The notes beneath the pieces were generated by a model that saw nothing but the letters and a program-made list of their open reading frames with translations, made no database searches and was not told the origin of the DNA. A DNA stretch of 64,000 nt from positions 186,001 to 250,000 of the forward strand of contig JAEUSM010000017.1 in assembly GCA_016788785.1 (NCBI GenBank), given 5' to 3'. Shown here piece after piece: positions 8,852 to 18,248 of this stretch; position 1 is the stretch's first letter, and each line of letters starts with the position of its first letter. The DNA is from Candidatus Kapaibacterium sp. (lineage in GTDB: Bacteria; Bacteroidota; Ignavibacteria; Kapaibacteriales; JAEUSM01). A program made the translations under genes and the position numbers.

Positions 8852-9772
8852 ATGAAAAGTATCATCGCTATATTCTTTGGAATTTCTATTTTCCTCAATT
8901 GTTTCAACCTGTATTCTCAAGGATGTAGCGATGCTGGCTTTTGTTCTGTTGGTGGTATGAAAACCACGCACCAAGTTGAAGAGATTCACCCAACAACTGT
9001 TTCTGTCGGTACATTTGTTGGATTTGCAGATAACGCAATACTTGTTTCCGGTGGTGTAGTAGATGTTCAACATTCATTTTCAAATAGCTTTTCTGCAGGT
9101 GTCAAAGTTACTTCCTTGATGCAATCTGGCAAACAAACAACACAATTTGGTTTATCAGATGTATTTGTCAATGGAATTTGGAATGTTGACCCAGCATTTT
9201 CAGTAATTGGTGGAATAAAAATTCCACTTTCTTCTGCCAATAAAACTATTAACGGAAGACCTCTTCCAATGGATTACCAATCAAGTTTGGGAACATACGA
9301 TGCTATAGTTGGTCTAGCTTTTACAGTGAATGATTTTCAATTCCAAGTGGGTTATCAACATCCATTAACACAAAATGAAAACAGATTTGTACCATTTTCA
9401 GAAGCAGGAACTACTCTTGATTTTTCAGAATTTCAAAATACATTTTTATATAATCGATCAGCTGATGCATTGTTTCGAGTAAGTTATTCAGTACTTCAAA
9501 ACAAAGATTGGTCATTGATGGTGGGGGTTTTACCGATTTATCATTTAGATAATGACACGTATTTAGGAACGGTCACATCAGGAATGCGAAAAGATGTAAT
9601 TTTCGGATCTCGTGGATTTACCGTTAATGCAAACGTTTTTTTACGCTATAACTTCAGCACACAATCTGCAGTAGAAATGACGTTAGCTTCTCCATTTATC
9701 ACTCGTTCTTCACGTCCTGATGGTCTCACAAGATCATTTATTAGTTCCATAGACTATAAATATAGTTTCTAA
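8852..9772 (+). CDS. Outer-membrane beta-barrel protein with CSDAGFC motif
   Basis: Protein of 306 residues with a signal peptide (about 22 residues). Right after it comes QGCSDAGFCSVGGMK (residues about 23-37), with two cysteines in C-x5-C. The rest alternates hydrophobic and polar residues in strand-sized blocks and ends in an aromatic residue (YKYSF), as expected for an outer-membrane barrel. I recall the same cysteine-containing N-terminus in unannotated Bacteroidota proteins, but know of no function. Because the preceding gene encodes a CGPC thioredoxin-like protein, the cysteine pair could be its partner; this is inference. Confidence 0.75.
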   Translation: MKSIIAIFFGISIFLNCFNLYSQGCSDAGFCSVGGMKTTHQVEEIHPTTVSVGTFVGFADNAILVSGGVVDVQHSFSNSFSAGVKVTSLMQSGKQTTQFGLSDVFVNGIWNVDPAFSVIGGIKIPLSSANKTINGRPLPMDYQSSLGTYDAIVGLAFTVNDFQFQVGYQHPLTQNENRFVPFSEAGTTLDFSEFQNTFLYNRSADALFRVSYSVLQNKDWSLMVGVLPIYHLDNDTYLGTVTSGMRKDVIFGSRGFTVNANVFLRYNFSTQSAVEMTLASPFITRSSRPDGLTRSFISSIDYKYSF

Positions 9773-9801
9773 TCTTTCCTTTCATCTTCCAACCTACAAA
9801 T

Positions 9802-9825
9802 ATCTAACGTATACATACGTTAGAT
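9802..9825. promoter_or_regulatory. Palindromic operator candidate upstream of acr3
   Basis: Perfect inverted repeat with 10-base arms, ATCTAACGTA and its complement, separated by TACA. It lies 39-62 bases before the acr3 start, in the promoter region. Size and symmetry fit a dimeric winged-helix repressor such as ArsR. It has no T-run after it, so it is not a typical terminator of the preceding gene. No arsR gene is found near it. Confidence 0.6.
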
Positions 9826-9863
9826 AGGAAAATCTTAGTTCTACAAATTATGTCTGTATTCAA

Positions 9864-10892
9864 ATGCAAAAAGAAAAACGACTGAATTTCTTTGAACGGT
9901 ATTTAACTGTTTGGGTGGGAATTTGTATAGTTATAGGAGTTGTAGTTGGTACTACTTTCTTAGATGTAGTAAAGCCAATTTCGGAAATGAATGTCTATGG
10001 AGTTAATATTCCAGTTGCCATTTTGGTTTGGTTGATGATATTCCCGATGATGGTGCAAATTGATTTTTCTTCGATAAAGGATGTTTCCAAAAATTACAGA
10101 GGCTTAGGATTAACACTTTTTATAAATTGGGTTGTTAAGCCATTTACAATGGCATTGTTTGCTTACATTTTCTTTAATTATCTTTACAACTCATACATAA
10201 ACCCATCGCTTGCAAAAGAATATATTGCTGGTGCAATTTTACTCGGTGCTGCACCTTGTACTGCAATGGTTTTTGTATGGTCTTATTTAACAGATGGTGA
10301 TGCCAATTATACCTTAGTTCAAATATCCGTCAATGATTTGGTGCTATTGGTAGCATTTATTCCAATAGTTAAGTTTTTATTGGGAATTACTGATATTGTC
10401 TTCCCCTATGAGGTGCTGTTCACGTCTGTTGTTGTATTTGTTGTTATACCACTTTCATTGGGATATGCAACGAATAAATTACTTATCGCAAAATTTGGAT
10501 TAGAATGGTTTAAAACTCAATTTCTCAGTAAATTGAGACCTCTATCAATTATCGCATTATTACTAACGCTTGTTGTATTATTCACCTTTCAAGGTGATTC
10601 AATTCTACAAAAGCCATTTGATATATTTCTCATCGCCATTCCACTCGCAATTCAAACATATTTCATTTTCTTTGTAACGTGGTTTATCGGTAAAAAACTG
10701 AAGCTACAACATAATGTATGTGCTCCTGCGGCAATGATTGGTGCAAGTAATTTCTTTGAATTATCCGTAGCAATTGCAATTGCAATGTTCGGTCTTCAAT
10801 CTGGTGCTGCATTAGCAACAGTGGTTGGAGTTCTTATTGAAGTTCCCATTATGTTGTCGTTAGTTTTTTTAGCAAATAAATGGAAATGGTAA
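9864..10892 (+). CDS. acr3: ACR3-type arsenite efflux permease
   Basis: Inner-membrane exporter of arsenite (and possibly antimonite) of the bile/arsenite/riboflavin transporter superfamily. It has ten hydrophobic segments in 342 residues. Family motifs include the N-terminal FERYLTVWVGICIVIG, then VWLMIFPMMVQIDF, the GAAPCTAMVFVWSYL segment around residue 128-142 with the conserved cysteine needed for transport in ACR3 proteins, and the C-terminal GASNFFELSVAIAIAMFG. No arsC or arsR lies next to it. Expression is probably controlled through the palindrome at 9802-9825. Confidence 0.93.
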   Translation: MQKEKRLNFFERYLTVWVGICIVIGVVVGTTFLDVVKPISEMNVYGVNIPVAILVWLMIFPMMVQIDFSSIKDVSKNYRGLGLTLFINWVVKPFTMALFAYIFFNYLYNSYINPSLAKEYIAGAILLGAAPCTAMVFVWSYLTDGDANYTLVQISVNDLVLLVAFIPIVKFLLGITDIVFPYEVLFTSVVVFVVIPLSLGYATNKLLIAKFGLEWFKTQFLSKLRPLSIIALLLTLVVLFTFQGDSILQKPFDIFLIAIPLAIQTYFIFFVTWFIGKKLKLQHNVCAPAAMIGASNFFELSVAIAIAMFGLQSGAALATVVGVLIEVPIMLSLVFLANKWKW

Positions 10893-10989
10893 GTTTACAT
10901 TAATAAACGAAACAATTTCAATAATAAAAACCTATTGTTATTCGTTTGTATCCACCTATTTTTACTAACGTACTTTAAGGGCTCATTTT

Positions 10990-12852
10990 ATGAATAATGT
11001 AACAACAGAGCAGTTTGAATTTAAAGCCGAGATGAAGCAATTGCTTCACTTGATTATTCACTCTTTGTATACACATCCAGATGTGTTTTTACGTGAGTTG
11101 ATTTCAAATTCATCCGATGCTCTTAACAAATTTCGCTTCGAAAGATTAACCAATCCAACGGTCTTAAATCCTGACCAAGAATTGTGTATTCGTATTACAA
11201 CGGACAAAGAAACGAATACTATTTCCATTGAAGATTTTGGCGTTGGACTTACGAAAGAAGATTTAATCAACAAACTTGGTTCGGTTGCAAGTTCTGGCAC
11301 ATTAGAATTTTTACAAAATTTAAAAGAACAAGGTAAAAACCTTGATAATGGAGATCTCATTGGACAATTTGGTGTTGGATTTTATTCAGTATTCATGGTT
11401 ACAGATGAAGTGACGCTTGATACCAAATACTATCAAGAAGGTTCGGAATCATACCAATGGGTTTCCAATGGAGAAGGTTCCTATTCAATTGGAACTTCTG
11501 AGCGTGAGGTACGTGGTACTAAAATCACGTTCACACTTAAAGAAGAGTTTAAAAATTTGGTGGAAGATTACAAATTAAAATCCATCATCGAAAAGTACTC
11601 TAATTTCGTAGAATTTCCAATCTATGTTAACGACACACAAGTAAATACTGTTACTGCTTTGTGGCAACGTTCTGCAGATAGCGTTACTGAAGAGGAACGT
11701 AATGAATTTTACAAATTCTTGACGCATGACTATGAAGACCCAATTGGTTACATTCATTTTGCAGTTGAGGGAGTTATTGAATGTAAGTCTATTTTGTTTT
11801 TCCCAGCAACTGCACCAACGAACTTTTTGCGCGAAGAAGACCAAAAAAGCGTAAATCTGTACTCAAACAAAGTGTTAATTCAAGAAAATTGTAAAGAATT
11901 ACTTCCAGATTATCTACGATTTATTCGAGGAGTAGTTGACACTCCAGATTTACCTTTGAATGTTTCGAGAGAAATTACTCAATCATCTCCAGTAATGTCG
12001 AAAATCAAAACCATTTTAGTAGGTAAGATTCTTTCGTTATTGGAAGATTGGGCAACGAATGAGCCATCGAAATACGAAAAGTTTTTGAAAAATTTTGGAC
12101 AGTTGTTCAAATTAGGTATTAATTCTGATTTTACGAATAAAGATCGTTTGACACACCTGCTTCGCTATGAATCAACCAGAACAGAGAAGGGAGTTTTGAC
12201 TTCATTGAAAGACTATATTTCGAGAATGGATAGCGACCAAAACTCTATTTATTATGTGAGTGGAGACAGTCGTGAAAACTTATTCAACAGTCCGAAATTA
12301 GAATATTTCAAAAAGCAAAATATCGAAGTATTACTTTTGACTGACCCAAGCGATATTTTTACTGTTCCATATATTTTTGAATACGAAGGTAAAAAATTAG
12401 AATCAATTGAAAAAGCAGAAATCAAACAAGATGATAGCAAAAAGTCAACAGATGAGAATAGCATTTCTGAACAGCAACAGCAAGATGTAATAGCGAAATT
12501 CAAATCTGTACTCTCGGATAAAGTTGAAGATGTTGTGGTGTCTATGCGATTGGTCAATTCTCCAGCAACACTGGTTCAGGGCAAAGACGGAATGGATACG
12601 CATACTGAGCGTTTGATGAAGATGATGGATAAGAACTTTACTGGCACTAAACGCGTTTTAGAAATCAATACATCTCATCCGCTCATCAAAAACATTTCGA
12701 TTCTTTTAGAGGATTCTTCTAATGAGGAATTTGCTTCGAAAAGTATTCAACATATTTACGAATCTTGTTTGCTTTTAGAAGGAATGTTGAATGATCCGAA
12801 TGAGTATTTCCAACGTATGTCTGAACTACTCACCAAAGCAACGACCAAGTAA
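10990..12852 (+). CDS. htpG: Molecular chaperone HtpG (Hsp90)
   Basis: Cytosolic ATP-dependent Hsp90 chaperone of 620 residues, the usual length. The GHKL ATPase domain carries LRELISNSSDALNKFRF (near residue 32-48), the ATP-lid motifs DFGVGLTKEDL and GSVASSGT, and GQFGVGFYSVFMV. The middle domain holds FLREEDQKSVNLYSNKV-type sequence and the catalytic-loop arginine region LPLNVSREITQSS near residue 325. The C-terminal dimerisation domain is present. It stands alone and is followed by a strong terminator shared with the convergent gene. Confidence 0.97.
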   Translation: MNNVTTEQFEFKAEMKQLLHLIIHSLYTHPDVFLRELISNSSDALNKFRFERLTNPTVLNPDQELCIRITTDKETNTISIEDFGVGLTKEDLINKLGSVASSGTLEFLQNLKEQGKNLDNGDLIGQFGVGFYSVFMVTDEVTLDTKYYQEGSESYQWVSNGEGSYSIGTSEREVRGTKITFTLKEEFKNLVEDYKLKSIIEKYSNFVEFPIYVNDTQVNTVTALWQRSADSVTEEERNEFYKFLTHDYEDPIGYIHFAVEGVIECKSILFFPATAPTNFLREEDQKSVNLYSNKVLIQENCKELLPDYLRFIRGVVDTPDLPLNVSREITQSSPVMSKIKTILVGKILSLLEDWATNEPSKYEKFLKNFGQLFKLGINSDFTNKDRLTHLLRYESTRTEKGVLTSLKDYISRMDSDQNSIYYVSGDSRENLFNSPKLEYFKKQNIEVLLLTDPSDIFTVPYIFEYEGKKLESIEKAEIKQDDSKKSTDENSISEQQQQDVIAKFKSVLSDKVEDVVVSMRLVNSPATLVQGKDGMDTHTERLMKMMDKNFTGTKRVLEINTSHPLIKNISILLEDSSNEEFASKSIQHIYESCLLLEGMLNDPNEYFQRMSELLTKATTK

Positions 12853-12870
12853 ATTACTACTACAAAACAA

Positions 12871-12901
12871 AAAAGCCGAACATTTATGTTCGGCTTTTTT
12901 T
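12871..12901. terminator. Bidirectional terminator between htpG and the T9SS surface protein gene
   Basis: Stem GCCGAACAT / ATGTTCGGC with a short TT loop, flanked by an A-run on the left and a T-run on the right. It serves the two convergent genes htpG and the T9SS protein gene. Confidence 0.9.
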
Positions 12902-12920
12902 GTTCAGTAAATTCTGATTC

Positions 12921-15800
12921 TTAGCGTACAACCGACATTTGTGTTGTTTCTACAAAAGAACCATTTGTTACTTTTACCGTATACACACCTGATGCCAAGT
13001 TTGCAACTGAGAAATTCACAGTTGTTGTTCCAACAGTTGTAGGAACATTCATAGTCATAACTTGAACTCCCATTGTGTTGTATACAGAAACTGTTGCAGT
13101 AGAACCATTTCCAACAAACACCAATGAAGAGTTTGTCAAAGCTGGATTTGGATACACTGAAAGTTTTGACAATTCATTTTCTTGCACAGAAGTAAAAGAA
13201 ATTGGTTGAAGTTCGATATCGTTATCTACTGATATATTTCCACCAGCGTCAACAGTTACAAAGCCAGATTCTGGATAGTAACCAACTTTTTGTGCTAAGA
13301 AACTGAACGTTCCGATAGATAATTCATTAACAATAAATGAGCCATCGAAAGCAGAAACTCCAACAGAAGAAATTTCTTTATTATCATCGAATACTGTAAT
13401 CACTGCACCAAAAACAGTTGGTTGATCATCTGTAGATGGAGCCATTATACCAGCATTTTTACCTTCACGGATTTTACCTCTCATAGTTCCCAATCCTTTT
13501 TCACCAGTTCTTGCACCAACTAAAATGTTGTATTGTACTGTTGGCATTACCTCACCAACTTCAACAACAGTAGCATTTTGCCAGTCAGTAGTAAGTTCTG
13601 AAGGATCAGAGTTGTAATATGCAGGAGCAAAATCTCTATCCATAGGGAATGCCATAAAGACATAATTTCCAGGAAGCATTGAACGGAAGCTATAGTTGCC
13701 TATATTATCTGTTTCTACTGAGTAAGTTGCACGTCTATCATTATTTGGTTTTGAACCATCTGCATCTTGCACTTGGTAAGCAACGACTTTACCAACAATT
13801 CCAGCACCAGTTGCATCAACGATAGATCCTGTAATTCCTTGAACCATACCAGCTTGAACACTCAATGAGAAGTTAACGTCAGTAGCATTTTCACTATTAA
13901 TTGGTTTAAATCCAGTAGCGTCAGTTACACCGTCAAAATATTGAACCATGTACCCTTGAGCCTCTACGTATGCCATGTAAGTACCATTTCCTTGAGCAGT
14001 TAAGGTAAATACACCATCATTGTCAGTCGTACCAACAAAACGTGATACTTCAGAACCGTTTTTCACATCATTATTGATTGGACGAACGATTACTTTCGCA
14101 CCACCAATACCAGCACCAGTTGCAGCATCAACGACTCTACCTGTGATAACCAAAGGCACTGGTTCAGGTCTTGTTTCTACAGTAAAATCAATAGTTTTTG
14201 TTTCATCGCATTCTACTAATACTATTGTAGCATTTTCACCTTCAGTGACATTTTCAAACCATTCAGGAACAACTCTTCCACCTTCAATACGAAGTTTATA
14301 AGAACCTTTTGGTACTTTTATTTCATAAACTCCATTGATTACTTTGGCTTTATAAAGTCGTTGAACATTTTTCACTTCTCCACCATTAGCGTCAATTACA
14401 TCTACTCTAAAGAGAGAAACAACTGCTCCATCACCAACTAAAGCATTTGCAGCATTTACACTTCCACGAATGATTGCACAGCCTAAATCTTTTGGTCTTT
14501 CTTCTTGGCAATCTATTACACGAAGGACAAATTTTTGTTCCGCTTTTAGTACAGAACCATCAGCCAATGTTGCCGATGCTTCAATAACAACTTCATAAGA
14601 ACCTGCTGCTGTTACATTCCAAGCAATAACACCTTCTGGAGATATTTCCATTCCATCAGGACCTTCTACTAATGTATAGGTTACAGTTCCTTGAGCTTCT
14701 TTTGAAATCAAAGCACGAGATTCGTAACGGTATACATTTGTCATTGAGTTTTCACCTTGTAAACAAATTTCTTTACGAGGAGATGAAACAAAACGTAAAC
14801 CTGCTTTTTCTTCTTTATCATCTTCATCACAGTTTGTTATACGTAACTCGATAACAACTTCACGACGAGTAATGACAACACCTTCGCCTACAGCTTCAAC
14901 TAAAAGAACTATTCTTACATCACCAACTTCAGAAGGAGTAAAAATACCTACACCAGGTTCGTCAACACTGATTGACATTGGACCATTTAGTACAGTATAA
15001 CGAATAGTTACATTTTCGCGAGTGCCTTTGTATTTTCCACCAATTTCATAACGGTATTCTTTACCAACACACGCTTTTCTTGGAGGTTCATTGATATACA
15101 ATTCATCTTTTGGAGTTTCATCACAATTTTTAATTTTGATGGCAACTTGTTTTACGTTTGTAGCATTTGGATTACCCTCAACAGATACTCTGACTGCAAA
15201 TGTAACCATCGTTGCTGATATTGATTCTGATGCTAACCATTCTACTACTCCATTAGGTGATATTTCCATTCCATCAGGTGCATTTAGCAACTCATATCTA
15301 AATTGAGAACCTTCTGTATTCAACAGAAAACCTTTGAATTCGATTCGAAGTTCTTTTCCTCTACAAACAAATTCAGGGATATTTCCTTCGATTTTAATCT
15401 TAGAATTATCCTCATTGTTTTGTTTAACGATGGTAATTTTACTTCTGTCACTTTCATTTCCACCTTGGTCAACCGATTTGACAAAGAACGTATAAGAACC
15501 AGGTGCAAGATTTTCTGCAGTATAATAGTACTTTTCTTTATTTGTTCTTTGTACTGTTCCTACTTTAGAAAACAATGTCATATCTTCTGTTTGACCAGAC
15601 GCTTGATAGACTGCATATTCGACTGCATCCATATCACGACTGTCTGTCATAAACCAGATTTCCACTTTTAATGGATTTTGGCTTTTTACAGTATGTCCGA
15701 TGTTAACTGGGGGCGTTAACGCAAATACACTTGTTGACCCCAATAAAGCTATCACCATTAGTAGCAACGCTTTATGCATGTTTTGTACAATCGTTTTCAT
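12921..15800 (-). CDS. Large T9SS-secreted multi-domain surface protein
   Basis: About 959 residues with a signal peptide (MKTIVQ..., cleavage after about residue 28). Region 1 has a fibronectin-like segment, then three Ig/cadherin-like repeats recognisable by PDGMEISPNGVVEW, a diverged copy, and PDGMEISPEGVIAW. Region 2 has four or five CarboxypepD_reg-like beta-sandwich repeats (for example VVDAATGAGIGGAKV and IVDATGAGIVGKVV). The last 80 residues are a T9SS type A sorting domain (LSVYPNPALTNSS ... LASGVYTVKVTNG). No catalytic motif is seen, so it is probably structural or adhesive at the cell surface. An upstream in-frame TTG at 15815 exists, but the ATG at 15800 follows an AGGT ribosome-site-like sequence and begins the signal peptide. 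Confidence 0.88.
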   Translation of the reverse strand: MKTIVQNMHKALLLMVIALLGSTSVFALTPPVNIGHTVKSQNPLKVEIWFMTDSRDMDAVEYAVYQASGQTEDMTLFSKVGTVQRTNKEKYYYTAENLAPGSYTFFVKSVDQGGNESDRSKITIVKQNNEDNSKIKIEGNIPEFVCRGKELRIEFKGFLLNTEGSQFRYELLNAPDGMEISPNGVVEWLASESISATMVTFAVRVSVEGNPNATNVKQVAIKIKNCDETPKDELYINEPPRKACVGKEYRYEIGGKYKGTRENVTIRYTVLNGPMSISVDEPGVGIFTPSEVGDVRIVLLVEAVGEGVVITRREVVIELRITNCDEDDKEEKAGLRFVSSPRKEICLQGENSMTNVYRYESRALISKEAQGTVTYTLVEGPDGMEISPEGVIAWNVTAAGSYEVVIEASATLADGSVLKAEQKFVLRVIDCQEERPKDLGCAIIRGSVNAANALVGDGAVVSLFRVDVIDANGGEVKNVQRLYKAKVINGVYEIKVPKGSYKLRIEGGRVVPEWFENVTEGENATIVLVECDETKTIDFTVETRPEPVPLVITGRVVDAATGAGIGGAKVIVRPINNDVKNGSEVSRFVGTTDNDGVFTLTAQGNGTYMAYVEAQGYMVQYFDGVTDATGFKPINSENATDVNFSLSVQAGMVQGITGSIVDATGAGIVGKVVAYQVQDADGSKPNNDRRATYSVETDNIGNYSFRSMLPGNYVFMAFPMDRDFAPAYYNSDPSELTTDWQNATVVEVGEVMPTVQYNILVGARTGEKGLGTMRGKIREGKNAGIMAPSTDDQPTVFGAVITVFDDNKEISSVGVSAFDGSFIVNELSIGTFSFLAQKVGYYPESGFVTVDAGGNISVDNDIELQPISFTSVQENELSKLSVYPNPALTNSSLVFVGNGSTATVSVYNTMGVQVMTMNVPTTVGTTTVNFSVANLASGVYTVKVTNGSFVETTQMSVVR

Positions 15801-15929
15801 TGTTGTACCTTTCAAAATAACTATTAAAAATAATAATGTTTGCTTGTTTTAAAGAAATAACACAAGGAAAATAAAAAGGATACAAATCATCCACAATTAT
15901 CTTTAATTCTCCTATGGAAAAAGAATATG

Positions 15930-17477
15930 TTATTTCTTAAGCCTTCGTTTTTTTCTTACTGTGAAGTATATTGCAGCTTTCATTTTTCGGAGTTTTCGTT
16001 TCAATCTTCTAAGCAAATACAACAATACTTTTGCCATTGAAAACTTTTTGTACGATGATCCGCCTTTGAGGATTGATTGGATTTTGATTTGTGTATCGGG
16101 AGTTATTTCTGGTGAAAATTCTGCTCCTGTCATTCCAGTTGCTGATATCTCTTCCAAGCGTTCTTCTAATTCTTTGGAGAGTTTGTCCAATTGTGGAGTA
16201 TCAACTGGATTATAATGAAGTAATAATCTCAAGTGTTCATACAACAATGCAGCGTTTTGTATATCTCGAACTGAAGGGTCGTGCTGAAGAAGTTCCAGAT
16301 ATTCTTTGGATAAATCATTCAGTTCTTCAATGCGTTCTGTTGGCAAACAGAAAATCTCATTCGGATTCAAATCTTCAATCTGTATGAATACCTTTGTGAT
16401 TTTCTGAATCTCCTTTCCATACATTTCTTCGGAATGATGAAGAAGTTTTTCTCCGACTATTCTTCCTTGACGTGACAATAATTGTATTTCTGATTGAAGT
16501 TTTGATTTGAGAATATTACTTGTTGCATTTTGAAGTTGGTGTTCTAAATCTTTGATTTTGTTGTGTATGGAGCGGAGTTTTACCGCTTCATCAGAATTGG
16601 AAGTATACATCAATGAAGATATCTCCGACTCATTTCCGGATAAATTAACATCACCGATTTTAACACAATGAATTGTGATGTTTTCCCCCAACATTTCAAC
16701 GATTTTGGTAGTGTCAATATGAGCTGCACCATCGGTAATAACCAAAATTTCAGCCTCACCCATATTGGAATGACTATAAATATCTTCAATTGCAGTGATA
16801 ATAGCTTTCTCTAATGCAGTACCTCTCCCGATAGCATCGATACGCATTATATTGGTAATCAATTTTTCGTAGGTAGGTAAATCAATTGCAGATTGAAGTG
16901 GACCTATATCTCTATCAAATGTTCGAAGAAAAACAGTTCCTAATTCTTTTTTATTCTCATGAAGATAGACATAACATATTGCTTTTGCTAAATGTATTCG
17001 CCAATGTGCCCTCATCGAAGCAGAAGTATCAAAAAGGATATACACTTTTTGTTTTCGCTGATCAGGGGCATAACTATCAGATTCTTTTTGATAACGAAAA
17101 TTTTTTGGTGTTTTAGGTTTCGGTAACCACAAAGAACGTTCAGCTAATTTTTGATAAAAAACTTGTTCTGGAAGTAAAAATTGATGTGGATAAATACGAA
17201 CAACATCTCTGTAGCTGCTAATTAAATTAGATTCGTATTCGTCGGAAGTATGTATCTTGGGAATATGTTGTTGTTCAGGTTGATGAACTTCTGTCGTAGG
17301 ACTACCCCAAATAATTGGTGCAAGACGTTGAGAAATAGAATGTTCTTTGTCTAATATAACTCGAGCAATTTCATAGATTGTCGTGAAGTTATCTGGTAAT
17401 TTGTGCTCTAAAGCATCAAAAAAACCAAATTCTTCCATCATAGATAAAAGGTCAATTTTATTCGTAGGCGATGACAT
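15930..17477 (-). CDS. VWA-domain (CoxE-like) cytoplasmic protein
   Basis: A soluble 515-residue protein without signal peptide. The von Willebrand A domain spans about residues 140-290, with the complete MIDAS motif DTSAS near residue 150, a conserved threonine region (GRGTALEKAI, about 220) and the VITDGAAH strand about 248. An acidic/helical region with coiled-coil character follows (about 305-365). The C-terminal tail is strongly basic (RRLKRKLRKMKAA, final KKRRLKK). Such proteins often work with a MoxR-type AAA+ ATPase to assemble metal centres, but no such gene is nearby. AGGAG upstream of the ATG supports the start. Confidence 0.8.
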   Translation of the reverse strand: MSSPTNKIDLLSMMEEFGFFDALEHKLPDNFTTIYEIARVILDKEHSISQRLAPIIWGSPTTEVHQPEQQHIPKIHTSDEYESNLISSYRDVVRIYPHQFLLPEQVFYQKLAERSLWLPKPKTPKNFRYQKESDSYAPDQRKQKVYILFDTSASMRAHWRIHLAKAICYVYLHENKKELGTVFLRTFDRDIGPLQSAIDLPTYEKLITNIMRIDAIGRGTALEKAIITAIEDIYSHSNMGEAEILVITDGAAHIDTTKIVEMLGENITIHCVKIGDVNLSGNESEISSLMYTSNSDEAVKLRSIHNKIKDLEHQLQNATSNILKSKLQSEIQLLSRQGRIVGEKLLHHSEEMYGKEIQKITKVFIQIEDLNPNEIFCLPTERIEELNDLSKEYLELLQHDPSVRDIQNAALLYEHLRLLLHYNPVDTPQLDKLSKELEERLEEISATGMTGAEFSPEITPDTQIKIQSILKGGSSYKKFSMAKVLLYLLRRLKRKLRKMKAAIYFTVRKKRRLKK

Positions 17478-17656
17478 TTTTGCTCCTTTTTGTTAAAAAA
17501 CAGGATTGTTCAATGGACTATGAAAATCAAAGAAATTTGCGTATTTTTACTGTTTCTTCCCTAAATTTACGAAAATAGTCGTTAAATTCTCCTCTTTTAT
17601 TCAAAAAGTTGGGATTTTTTTCAATTTCAATTGTTATTATGGTATAACTTCTGGGA

Positions 17657-18232
17657 ATGGTAGATTTAGAATTACGAAATGATACAGAATTATACAATCT
17701 TTTACGCAGTCCTGACAAGGCAGTGCGAGAGCGTGTGTTTGTGTTCATTTACGAAAAATACGGCTCAAAAGTTCGAGACTATTGTCTTAAATCCTATAAC
17801 TTTGATAAAAATGGGGAAGATGCTTTTCATGATACCATTGTTCGTTTTTATGAGTTGATTGATAAATATAATGAAGTGACAAATATTCCTGCTTTTTTGA
17901 TACGTATTGCCAGAAATATAATTCTCAACTCAAAAAAACGCAATAAGGCTATCGAATATTCTTCGCCAGATGTAGAAGAACAAGCAAAATTTGAAGAAGA
18001 TGATGATGACGACTTAGATGATAATGATTTGAAATTAAAGAAGAAAATTTCGAAGGCTATTGAACTACTGACTCCGGAGTATAAAGAACCATTTCTTCTT
18101 CATATGTATGCAGATATGTCATATCAAGAAATTGCTGATGAATTAGAACTAACTGTACCTACTGTGAGGAATAGAATTATGAGAGCAAAAATTCGATTAC
18201 GGACTTTATTATCACCGTATATCCAACATTAA
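17657..18232 (+). CDS. ECF-type RNA polymerase sigma factor
   Basis: Region 2 is at about residues 25-95 (AFHDTIVRFYELIDKY, then IPAFLIRIARNIILNSKKR for the -10 recognition helix). An acidic linker of nine D/E residues follows near 110-125. Region 4 is at about 130-185 with the helix-turn-helix YQEIADELELTVPTVRNRIMRAK. The next gene, 16 bases downstream, encodes its likely anti-sigma partner. It has its own promoter region of about 180 bases, divergent from the VWA gene. Confidence 0.92.
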   Translation: MVDLELRNDTELYNLLRSPDKAVRERVFVFIYEKYGSKVRDYCLKSYNFDKNGEDAFHDTIVRFYELIDKYNEVTNIPAFLIRIARNIILNSKKRNKAIEYSSPDVEEQAKFEEDDDDDLDDNDLKLKKKISKAIELLTPEYKEPFLLHMYADMSYQEIADELELTVPTVRNRIMRAKIRLRTLLSPYIQH

Positions 18233-18248
18233 AGAATAGTATTTGATT

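Noticed and set aside
9820-9840. Terminator of the barrel gene at the acr3 palindrome
   Set aside because: The hairpin is AT-rich in its stem and lacks a T-run after it; operator is more likely.
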